64,000 nucleotides of DNA from assembly GCF_001618425.1 (NCBI RefSeq), contig NZ_BDCU01000042.1, forward strand, positions 1 through 64,000, in the 5' to 3' direction. Below, piece after piece: positions 1-7,646 of this stretch (position 1 is its first letter; the number at the start of each line of letters is the position of its first letter). Below the pieces are notes generated by a model. It saw only the letters and a program-made list of their open reading frames with translations, made no database searches and was not told where the DNA came from. This stretch comes from Nocardia fusca NBRC 14340. GTDB taxonomy: Bacteria; Actinomycetota; Actinomycetes; Mycobacteriales; Mycobacteriaceae. Both the position numbers and the translations under genes were made by a program.

Positions 1-21
1 CTAGGCCGCGTTTCATAAGCC
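1..21. repeat. Left terminal inverted repeat of the IS5-family element
   Basis: The 21 bases are the exact reverse complement of 1032-1052. The repeat starts at the first base of the window. Confidence 0.9.
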
Positions 22-131
22 CGATGGTGTGGGATGGAACCCGTTGTCCGGGTTGAGAAGTTGGTGATGTGGCGAGGTCTCCGGTAGTTGGTTGAACGAC
101 CAAGCACAACCGGAAACCAACCGGAGACCTC

Positions 132-1040
132 TTGAACAGCGTAACGGCAACCTGCCGTGCGGATCTGACCGATGCCCAGTGGGCGAAACTGAAACCGCTA
201 CTACCTGCTGGTATGAAGCCGGGTCGGCCCCCGCGGTGGTCGAAACGCCGGTTGATCGACGGGATCCGGTGGCGGATCCGGACCGGCAGCCCGTGGCGTG
301 ATATTCCGACGGTGTATGGGCCGTGGCAGACGGTGTACGGGTTGTTCCGCCGCTGGCAGCGTGACGGCACGTGGGAATCGATACTGACCGCGCTGCAAGC
401 CCACGCCGACGCGGGCGGTGAGGTCGAGTGGACGGTGAGCGTGGACTCCACGATCGCCCGTGCGCACCAGCATGCGGCGGGTGCCCGCCGCGACTTCGCC
501 GGTCAGGTCGAGCCGGCGGGTGGTTTCGACGACGAACCCGCTGACCACGGTCTGGGACGGTCGCGGGGTGGGTTCACCACGAAGCTGCATCTGGCCGCCG
601 ACCAGGGCCAGCGGCCGTTGGCGCTGGTGATCACACCTGGTCAGTGGGCCGATTGCCCGCAGTTCACGACGGTGCTCGGCGAAATACGGGTGCCGCGACT
701 CGGGGTCGGTGGCACCCGGTCGCGACCGGATCGGGTCCTGGCCGACAAAGCCTATTCCTCGGCGGCCAACCGTGCTTACCTGCGGCAACGCGGGATCAAG
801 GCAACCATCCCGATCAAGGCGGACCAGGCCGCGCATCGCGTGGCCAAAGGAAACGCTGGCGGCCGGCCGCCAGCGTTCGACCCGAACCTCTACAAACTGC
901 GGCACGCCGTGGAATGCACGATCAGCCGCCTCAAACAGCACCGCGCAGTCGCCACCCGCTATGACAAACTCGCTGTCCGTTACCTGGCCACGGTCCGCGT
1001 CGCCGCAATCAACCTGTGGTTATCCGGCCACGGCTTATGA
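132..1040 (+). CDS. IS5-family DDE transposase
   Basis: The 302-residue protein catalyses transposition of the surrounding element. The N-terminus (LTDAQWAKLKPLLP) is the DUF4096-type DNA-binding region of IS5 transposases. It is followed by the DDE core: first Asp in VSVDSTIARAHQHAAGAR, second near RVLADKAYSS, and the C-terminal ECTISRLKQHR segment holding the Glu. Length is normal for the family and the frame is intact. The start is a TTG at 132, the only start that gives the conserved N-terminus in frame; the stop lies inside the right inverted repeat. A decayed relative lies near 42.9 kb. Confidence 0.92.
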   Translation: MNSVTATCRADLTDAQWAKLKPLLPAGMKPGRPPRWSKRRLIDGIRWRIRTGSPWRDIPTVYGPWQTVYGLFRRWQRDGTWESILTALQAHADAGGEVEWTVSVDSTIARAHQHAAGARRDFAGQVEPAGGFDDEPADHGLGRSRGGFTTKLHLAADQGQRPLALVITPGQWADCPQFTTVLGEIRVPRLGVGGTRSRPDRVLADKAYSSAANRAYLRQRGIKATIPIKADQAAHRVAKGNAGGRPPAFDPNLYKLRHAVECTISRLKQHRAVATRYDKLAVRYLATVRVAAINLWLSGHGL

Positions 1041-1052
1041 AACGCGGCCTAG
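1032..1052. repeat. Right terminal inverted repeat of the IS5-family element
   Basis: This is a perfect partner of 1-21. It overlaps the 3' end of the transposase gene. Read on the minus strand it also provides the last codons and the TAA stop of the interrupted WD40 gene. Confidence 0.9.
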
Positions 1053-4000
1053 CAGCTTGCCGCCCGGGCCGAGCGCCACCTCGGACAAGAAAGAGACCTC
1101 GATCGGCGGGGCGTCCAGCGGCCGATTGCCTTCTATATCCCATAACCGAACCGAATCGTCGTAGCCTCCGCTGGCCAGGATCTTGCCGTCTGGACTGAAC
1201 GATACCGCCACCACCGAATCATTGTGGCCGACGAGCGGGTCGCCGTTACGCTGTTCACCTCCTATTTCCCACTGATCCCACAGCTGAACCGAACCGTTGT
1301 CGCTGCCGGTGGCCAAGGTTTCGCCGTCGGGGCCGAGCGCCAGTGACAACACCGATTCGTTGTGACCTGTGAGCGGGGCGTCCATCGGCCGGCGTCCGGC
1401 CAGACTCCACAGCCGAACCGAACCGTCGCCGCTACCGGTGGCCAAGGTTTCGCCGTCCCGGCTGAACACCATCGAGTTCACCGCATTGCTGTGACCGACG
1501 AGTGGTTCGCCGAGCGGCCGGTCGCCTTCCATATCCCACAACCAGATCGAACCATCGCCGCTGCCGACAGCCAGGATTTTTCCGTCCGGACTGAATACGA
1601 CCGACAAGCCCATATCGTATGGGAACCTGACACCGGGGAACGGCGCGTCCAGCGGCCGGTTGCCTTCTACATCCCACAACCGAACCGCACCGCTAGTGCT
1701 GCGGGCGCTCTCGTCGTAGACGGTGCTGCTGCCGCTGGCCAAAGTCTTGCCGTCCGGGCTGAGCGTTACCGACTCCGCGAAATGGTCGCGACCGGCGAGC
1801 AGGTCTTCCACGAGCCGGCGGCCGGCCACATTCCACAACCGAACCGAACCGTCGCTACCGCTGCTGGTCAGGGTTTCACCGTCCGGGCTGAACGTGAGCG
1901 CCAACACCGAAACCATTCCCGGGGAACTGGCCTGGACGACGAGTGGGGCTCCCATAGGTCGCTGACCTTCCACCTCCCACAGTTGCACCGAGCCATCGTC
2001 GGTGGTACTGCCGACGGCGAGGATCGTGCCGCCCGGACTGAAGGCCAGCGACCTCACCGCCCCAGCGTGACCGGCGAGCGGCTCACCTATCAACTGGCGA
2101 TCGGCCACGTCCCATAGCCGAACCGAACCGTCCTCGTTGCCGACGGCGAGAGTGCTTCCGTCCGGACTGAACGCCACCGAATTCACCGAACTACTGTGGC
2201 CGGTCAGCGGGTTGCCGAGCGGCCGGTTACCGGCCACGTCCCACAACTGAACCGAGCCATCGAAGCTGCCGCCGGCAAGAGTGGCGCCGTCCGGACTGAG
2301 TGCCACCGACTGAACCGCGCCTTGGGTGGTGAATCGTGCCGTGGCCGGGTTGTGGAGGGCGGCGAGCAGGGCATAGCGCGCTTCGTCGGTCGGCTCGATT
2401 CTCCATGCTGCCAGTGCCGATATCCGAGAGCCGAACGGATCCGAGGTGGCGCGGCGTTCACTGTCGGCGATCAGCTCACGCGCGACCGCTCTGTCGCGTT
2501 GTTCGATGGTGTTCTGATTGGCGCGGAACACAACGAGTGTCGCGGCGGTCAAGGCGACGACCAGGAACATCAACACCCCAGTGACGGCTCGCCGCCGGCG
2601 GACGCGGCGGCGCTGGGCACGAGTACTGGCAGCGAGGAACTGTATCTCGGTGGCACCGAGGGATGGGTAGCGTGCCGGATCAGCAGCCGTTTGGGCAGCG
2701 GAGGAGGTCGCGGTGTGCAGGACGCTGCCGGAGTACAGGTGCGCGGGGTCGCGGCAGCTACTTGCCCATTCTGCCGCGGCGATGCGTAGCCGCGCGATCA
2801 CGGCCCGGTGGTCACGCGTTTCGGCCAGCCAGGTATCGCGCAACAACGGCCACGTGGTCAACAGCACTTCATGACTGATCTCGACGGTCCGTGCACCGAT
2901 CGTGAGCAGGCGCTCTTCGGTGAACGCCACCAGAACCGCGTCGACGTCGCCGCTGTCCACCCCATCCCAGGCCAAATCGTCGAGACCTACACGGTCGGCG
3001 GTGTCCACGCCGTCCGGGCCGCTGACGACCAGCCGGAGGAAAACACGCCGCGCAGCGCGTCGCTGGGGTGCGGTGAGCGAACCGTAGGCCCGCTGGGCGC
3101 TTTCGGCGACCGCGTCCCCGAGACCACCGGCGCGTTCATAATCGGCGACGGTCACCGTATCGCCGCGCCGTAGCCGCCAGGTCCGATCCAGCGCATACGA
3201 CAGCAGCGGCAGTACCCCGGCCGCCGACACAGTCGCCGGCCCCGAATCAGCGGCGTGGCCACGTGTTTCTCGCAATAGTTGTTCGGCGAGGTCGTCGTCG
3301 ATGCGTGACCCGGCCTGTTTGGCCGGTTCGGTGATGGCCATTCGTAGTTGTCGCTCGGTCATCGCGGTCACCAGGTAGTGGTGCTGGAACGCGTCGCTCA
3401 ATAGCTCGTAGTCGCCGCAGCGGAACTCGACATCCGCGCGCACCACCAGCACCACCAGCGTCACGGTGTCGGCGCGCCGAGTGGTCGCGGCTGCGTGCAA
3501 CGCGGTGATGAACGCGCGGCGTTGCGATTCGTCCGGGCATTGGGTGAACAACTGCTCGAACTGATCCACCACCAGCAACAACCCACATCGGCCACCGCCG
3601 GGCGGCGTCGGCACGGTCTGTGCGGCCTGGGCGGCGATCACCGCGAACCCTGCCGGGTCGTTGCGGAGTTCACGGCGAGTCGTCGCGGCGTCCAGTCTCG
3701 CCACCTGGGCTATGGACAACGCGAGTTCGTCGAGTGGATCGTGCCCCGCTGTGAGTACCAGGCACGGCCAAGAGTAGGCCTCCGGCGTATTCAGCAACCC
3801 CTGCCCGCGGATGCGCGGCAGCACTCCCGCCCGCAGCAGCGACGACTTTCCCGCACCTGACACCCCGGACACCAGCAGAATGCCGGGCTGTTGCACCCGT
3901 TGTGAGAGCCGTTGCAGGAGGTCGTCGATCGCGGTGTCGCGGCCGAAGAAAAACGGCGCGTCACGCTCGGAGAACCAGCCCAGCCCCCGATACGGCGACT

Positions 4001-4184
4001 CGACCTCGCCCGCGACGCCGATCAAAGGGGCCGGCGCCACCCCATCGGTCCACGTCCCGTGATAGCTGTAGATGACCTGCGTGTTGTGATCACCGATCTG
4101 CACACCCCGCGCCGCGCGAGCATCCACCACCCGACCGCGATCGGATCCCTCGCTGGCCTCGTCCTCGATGCTGTCGCCGTGCAC
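1035..4184 (-). CDS. STAND (nSTAND1-type) ATPase with C-terminal WD40 repeats, 3' end truncated by IS
   Basis: This is a predicted NLR-like immune receptor. Residues 28-36 (VQIGDHNTQ) form a RHIM-like amyloid motif. Residues about 66-500 are a STAND NTPase with Walker A GVSGAGKSS (107-115) and Walker B LLLVVDQFEQ. A transmembrane-like segment lies near 535-555, and from about 616 on there are nine WD repeats plus the start of a tenth (SPDG..LA.GS.DGSV.LWD). The tenth repeat runs into the IS5 right inverted repeat and the protein ends KLLGRVS, so the WD propeller is incomplete. The start is GTG at 4184, 15 bases after the stop of the upstream gene, so the two are co-transcribed. WD repeats in such proteins sense the trigger and the STAND domain oligomerises. 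Receptor role is inferred from architecture. Confidence 0.85.
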   Translation of the reverse strand: MHGDSIEDEASEGSDRGRVVDARAARGVQIGDHNTQVIYSYHGTWTDGVAPAPLIGVAGEVESPYRGLGWFSERDAPFFFGRDTAIDDLLQRLSQRVQQPGILLVSGVSGAGKSSLLRAGVLPRIRGQGLLNTPEAYSWPCLVLTAGHDPLDELALSIAQVARLDAATTRRELRNDPAGFAVIAAQAAQTVPTPPGGGRCGLLLVVDQFEQLFTQCPDESQRRAFITALHAAATTRRADTVTLVVLVVRADVEFRCGDYELLSDAFQHHYLVTAMTERQLRMAITEPAKQAGSRIDDDLAEQLLRETRGHAADSGPATVSAAGVLPLLSYALDRTWRLRRGDTVTVADYERAGGLGDAVAESAQRAYGSLTAPQRRAARRVFLRLVVSGPDGVDTADRVGLDDLAWDGVDSGDVDAVLVAFTEERLLTIGARTVEISHEVLLTTWPLLRDTWLAETRDHRAVIARLRIAAAEWASSCRDPAHLYSGSVLHTATSSAAQTAADPARYPSLGATEIQFLAASTRAQRRRVRRRRAVTGVLMFLVVALTAATLVVFRANQNTIEQRDRAVARELIADSERRATSDPFGSRISALAAWRIEPTDEARYALLAALHNPATARFTTQGAVQSVALSPDGATLAGGSFDGSVQLWDVAGNRPLGNPLTGHSSSVNSVAFSPDGSTLAVGNEDGSVRLWDVADRQLIGEPLAGHAGAVRSLAFSPGGTILAVGSTTDDGSVQLWEVEGQRPMGAPLVVQASSPGMVSVLALTFSPDGETLTSSGSDGSVRLWNVAGRRLVEDLLAGRDHFAESVTLSPDGKTLASGSSTVYDESARSTSGAVRLWDVEGNRPLDAPFPGVRFPYDMGLSVVFSPDGKILAVGSGDGSIWLWDMEGDRPLGEPLVGHSNAVNSMVFSRDGETLATGSGDGSVRLWSLAGRRPMDAPLTGHNESVLSLALGPDGETLATGSDNGSVQLWDQWEIGGEQRNGDPLVGHNDSVVAVSFSPDGKILASGGYDDSVRLWDIEGNRPLDAPPIEVSFLSEVALGPGGKLLGRVS

Positions 4185-4199
4185 AGCGGAGCCCCGGTC

Positions 4200-4568
4200 T
4201 CAGCCGAAGGTGTTGTGCTGGGTGTTGTGGTCACCGACCTGCACACCGCGGGCATGCCTCAGATCGATCTTGCTCCGTGCGTGCTCGACCCGCTCGGTAG
4301 GCAGTCGCGCCAACAAGGTTTCCGCGGCTGCCTGTAGTTGCTGATCGCGCGCCGCACGCTCACCGAGCGTGGTTTCCAGTTCACCGATATTGCTACCCGG
4401 TGCTGCCTCGTTCGCCTCGAGCACCGTGATGGTTCCGGAATCGGCGTCGCCACTGAGACGATCACGCAATGCCGTATACGCGTCCCGCACCGCCATGGAC
4501 GCGGCTTCGGTGCCCCCGGCGGCTGCTCCCGCGATCAACGCGGTGGTAATGACCGTCAACGGGTCCAT
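4200..4568 (-). CDS. Small Bell-like effector with C-terminal RHIM-like amyloid motif (BASS3 type)
   Basis: The 122-residue protein begins MDPLTVITTALIAGAAAG, an alanine/glycine-rich amphipathic helix start like the bacterial Bell (HeLo/MLKL-related) cell-death domains. It then has a helical region and ends ARGVQVGDHNTQHNTFG. Its motif VQVGDHNTQ (109-117) matches residues 28-36 of the STAND protein encoded 15 bases downstream. In known bacterial NLR systems such paired amyloid motifs pass the oligomeric state of the receptor to the effector by templating. ATG 4568 was chosen over an upstream in-frame GTG because GGGAGGGAGCG lies just before it. Membrane-killing activity is inferred. Confidence 0.75.
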   Translation of the reverse strand: MDPLTVITTALIAGAAAGGTEAASMAVRDAYTALRDRLSGDADSGTITVLEANEAAPGSNIGELETTLGERAARDQQLQAAAETLLARLPTERVEHARSKIDLRHARGVQVGDHNTQHNTFG

Positions 4569-5454
4569 GACCGCTCCCTCCCGCATATGTTGCCGCACAA
4601 GGTAACACAGCTGGAATCCCTCCGGCCTGAACCAGAACCGGCGACAGCCATCCGCCACCAAGGCCAGCGAGAGAAGAGATTCGAAGAATCACGGCAATCG
4701 GCCAGATCAAGACCGATTGGAACAGCATTGACGGTGGGTGAGCACATCTAGTAACGGCGTCAGTCATCGGCTCGAAACGACGATCAGAAACCTGTTCTTG
4801 CACACCGAGGAGTTCGTTGAACGCGCAGCGCACCAGCTCGGATGCCTGCCACCGGGTGCACTCCCCGTCTGCCGAGCTCCGCCCTGCTCCGTCGCGTCGC
4901 CGGGCGGATATCGGGTCCGTCTCCAGGACTGAAACACCCGGAATCCAGTGTCCCGTCACACGGGGCCGAAATGGATCACCGCGGTCGACCAGCCCCTCAT
5001 GGTAGGCCTCCCACACCCTCACCGGAGCCTGAGCAGACCCTCAGGTGCCCTCGCCGACTCGCCACCCGGACCTATGGCGCAACACGAGCCAAGGCGCAAA
5101 TGCCAGTCATGTTCACCGGCTCGGTGCTACAGGATTCTGCGAACCCGTCCGTTTCCGTCCGACTTCATCTCCACCGCCCACCCAGGAGCATCCGGAGGCT
5201 GACCCGCGACGGCCAGCATCGGCGCCGGCACCCGGGCCGGGGTCGGGACCCAATGGTGTTGTCGACGGTCACGACGCCGCCCGCATCCGACTGCACCGAT
5301 TCGTGAGTGCCCGCCATGCCTACCTCCGCTGGTCAAAGCTGGAATAAAGCCTGGTCAGAACGGACGATACGGCCGAAGCACGCGGGATCAGGGCCGGACA
5401 CGCGCACAGCTCTCGGCCGGAGCTCCCCGATCGAAGTCGCATGCGCCGGCCCGG
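4569..5454. other. No recognisable gene
   Basis: No open frame here resembles a protein or has a convincing ribosome site. The segment just upstream of 4568 should hold the promoter of the amyloid/STAND pair, but no clear -10/-35 is visible. Confidence 0.5.
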
Positions 5455-5690
5455 GGATGGCCGGAACTGGCCGATGTCGACTTGCTGCGCACTCTCGTCG
5501 AAACCGAGCGTCACCGGCGGCGACTGGGTGCCGCCATGGTTGCTGCAGTAGCCGAGGCCAAGCGCCGTAGTCTCGCTGCCGGCACCGGCTATCGGGACAC
5601 GGCGGAGCTATTGAGTGATCTGCTGCGGATCAGTACCTCCGAGGCGCGTCGGCGAATCGAATGCGCCGCTCCGCGGAGGCCGCGATCACG
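5455..5690 (+). pseudogene. Fragment of a DUF222/13E12-type HNH endonuclease gene
   Basis: The translated stretch from about 5455 reads ELADVDLLRTLVETERHRRR and continues MVAAVAEAKRR...GYRDTAELLSDLLRIS.SEARRR. This is the N-terminal DUF222 helical domain of the actinobacterial 13E12 repeat/HNH family. Homology stops after about 75 residues, where the frame turns into Arg-rich noise. No HNH domain follows, so this is a remnant of a dispersed, often mobile gene. Confidence 0.65.
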
Positions 5691-5876
5691 ACGAAATCGT
5701 CGAATTCGGGCGTCGCTAGCAGGCTGAGCTCGGCTTCGAAGCCGCCGGTCCGCTGTCCGCGTCGTTTCCGTCCGTAGTGTTCGGGCTCGATGCCGACCGT
5801 CTATGCCATTGCCGCGCCGGGGGCGGACTTACCGACCACGAAACGGTCCCGCCGCAAACTTGTGCGGCATGGACAT

Positions 5877-5935
5877 AATCAGTCCACTGAATGTGCAGTG
5901 CGCACAATCTTTTCAGAAGAGGCAATGGACTGATT
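5877..5935. repeat. Long inverted repeat with a nested smaller one
   Basis: AATCAGTCCA at 5877-5886 is exactly complemented by TGGACTGATT at 5926-5935. Inside the loop, TGTGC (5892-5896) pairs with GCACA (5902-5906). The structure lies about 190 bases before the first gene of the giant-effector unit. It could be an operator or a terminator, or the scar of a mobile element. Confidence 0.4.
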
Positions 5936-6127
5936 GTTCGCCACTGGCCGTTTCAGTAGGGTTTTCCGTACCGGGCTCCAAATGTTGCCAGGTATCAGTG
6001 CAGACGATGGAGTAACTGCGGAGACAGGTGTTCGAATACTTCTGTTGCGCGGGATCTTTGTGGGTGCTGTGGAACTCTGGATGGGCACCGGTGTCGTGGT
6101 GGCCCAGCTGTCGGTAAGGGGTGCGAG

Positions 6128-7642
6128 ATGTCCCGGCACGGCGAGGAGATTGCGGGCGTGGTCGACAAGATCGCGCGGGGACTGCCGGCCTTCGCTCCGG
6201 CCGGCTGGCGGCGGCTCGAGGCGTGGTTTGCAATGACCGTCGTGTGTCAGTCTGCCGTGCTGCTGGCCGATACGAGTGCGGGGCCGGTGCGGTGTGCCGT
6301 GCCGGAGACGGTGTGGGATGCGGTGCGGCGGCACCGGGTGGTCTCGGCCGAATCCGGCGACGGGCCGTGGTGGCGGTTGCTGGTGCGACTGGACGGGGAG
6401 GATGTCGAGACTTTCCGTGACGACGGTGCGGAACCGTTCCCCGGGGAGCAGCTGTTCGCCCCGGAAGCCTATCTCGCCGATCTGGAACAGTACCCGCGGC
6501 AGCGGCTGCCGGTGTGGCTGGCGGCCTACCTTCGGCGCGGCGCCGGACCGGCCCGCACACCGGAGCGAGCGGCGGCGGCCGTGGAGACGGACCGCGGCGG
6601 CGGTGTGCGCGCGGCCACGGTGGACGGCGAATTGCCCGACCTCGGGGTGCTGTGGGCGCGGTGGGTGGTGTTGTCCGCTGCCTTCGTGGCGACCCGGCTG
6701 GAGCTGGGGCCTCGGGTGGGGCCGTCGGTCGGTGTGTTCGAGGGAGCGGGGCGCAGCGGTTCGACACTGACTCTGCTTCCCCACGATCGGGCAGTGCTCT
6801 CGGGTGGTGTGTGGGAGGCGCCGATGCTCGATGCTGTCTACAATGCCGGCGCCGACATGCCGAATCTCTTCGCCGGCGCACCGAGATGGGTGGCCGACCC
6901 GGTACTCAATCCACGGGCCGCGACCGGGCTGCTGACATTCTGTCATTGGTGGCATGACGGGCGCTGGCATCGCGGAGAATCCGACCCCGTCCCGCAGTGC
7001 GCACCGGCGATTCCGGCGGTGTGGACGGTGGAGGCGGTGGCGGGGATCATCGGCAGCGTGGTCGGCGCCGGGGCCGGTACTGCCGGTGCCGAGGAGCTGG
7101 TCCTCGCCGCGCAAGCCAAGTCGGTGACCCGGGCCGTTGTCGAGCGGGCCTTCGGATCCGCGGACCGGTTCGATCTCGACGGCGCCCTGTTCCAGTTCAC
7201 CGTAGCGGGGCTGGAGGCTACCGGTGGAAATGGGAATCCCCGGACCGAGTCGGAAGTACCGGGGGCGGAGGATGCGCGGGACGCTCGTCGAGGGGCAGAA
7301 AGTTCCGGGCCGGGAAAGGAACGCGCCGTCGCCGAGGTCGCGGGCGCGGCGATCTCGGCGGAGACCGCGATCGATTCGGTGTGGCAGCACATTCGACGGC
7401 AGGGCCACGATACGACCGGCTATCCGCTGTCGACGCTGCGGGCCGAGCGGGTCGGGACAGTGTGGGTTGTGCGGTCACCGGCGCCGGACGGTGACATCGC
7501 CTTGAACCGTGCGGTGTTCTATGTCGCCCCGGATGCCGTGGTGGAGCGTTCGACCTCGTCGGTGCCGTGGGCGGTATTCGCGGCGCGGGTCGAGGAACGA
7601 TTCCGGCGGCGCCGGGCCGGTCGGGCGAATTCGGGGGTGTAG
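6128..7642 (+). CDS. Conserved multidomain protein, possible immunity/chaperone partner of the giant effector
   Basis: The 504-residue soluble protein has no signal peptide. Residues about 20-140 (PAGWRRLEAWFAMTVVCQSA ... WWRLLVRLDGEDVETF, then PRQRLPVWLAAYL) resemble the DUF600/YezG-type fold seen in immunity proteins of polymorphic toxins; this is a pattern match, not certain. A middle tryptophan-rich segment (CHWWHDGRWHRGESDP) and a C-terminal module at about 405-495 (GYPLSTLRAERVGTVWVVRS ... RAVFYV) look like further repeats of the same kind of fold. The stop at 7642 is four bases from the next ATG, so it is the first gene of a three-gene operon with the WXG-type partner and the giant effector. 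Neutralising or loading that effector is inferred from position. Confidence 0.6.
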   Translation: MSRHGEEIAGVVDKIARGLPAFAPAGWRRLEAWFAMTVVCQSAVLLADTSAGPVRCAVPETVWDAVRRHRVVSAESGDGPWWRLLVRLDGEDVETFRDDGAEPFPGEQLFAPEAYLADLEQYPRQRLPVWLAAYLRRGAGPARTPERAAAAVETDRGGGVRAATVDGELPDLGVLWARWVVLSAAFVATRLELGPRVGPSVGVFEGAGRSGSTLTLLPHDRAVLSGGVWEAPMLDAVYNAGADMPNLFAGAPRWVADPVLNPRAATGLLTFCHWWHDGRWHRGESDPVPQCAPAIPAVWTVEAVAGIIGSVVGAGAGTAGAEELVLAAQAKSVTRAVVERAFGSADRFDLDGALFQFTVAGLEATGGNGNPRTESEVPGAEDARDARRGAESSGPGKERAVAEVAGAAISAETAIDSVWQHIRRQGHDTTGYPLSTLRAERVGTVWVVRSPAPDGDIALNRAVFYVAPDAVVERSTSSVPWAVFAARVEERFRRRRAGRANSGV

Positions 7643-7646
7643 CGGT

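Larger units (their letters stand above)
1..1052 (+). mobile_element. Complete IS5-family insertion sequence
   Basis: The element carries one transposase gene between perfect 21-bp terminal inverted repeats at 1-21 and 1032-1052. Both outer ends read CTAG, so the conserved TA inside it could be the target duplication typical of some IS5 subgroups. The left flank lies outside the window, so the duplication cannot be confirmed. The element inserted into the 3' part of the STAND-WD40 gene on the minus strand, whose stop codon is now supplied by the right inverted repeat. Confidence 0.9.

Noticed and set aside
1080..2335. Periodic repeats of about 125 bases that could be mistaken for a CRISPR or satellite array
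   Set aside because: They are diverged, in frame and encode WD40 repeats (DGSVRLWD).
5879..7408. Open frame of about 500 codons on the minus strand
   Set aside because: It is antisense to the 504-residue gene; Pro/Arg/His-rich composition is typical of the complement of GC3-biased coding sequence, with no domain.
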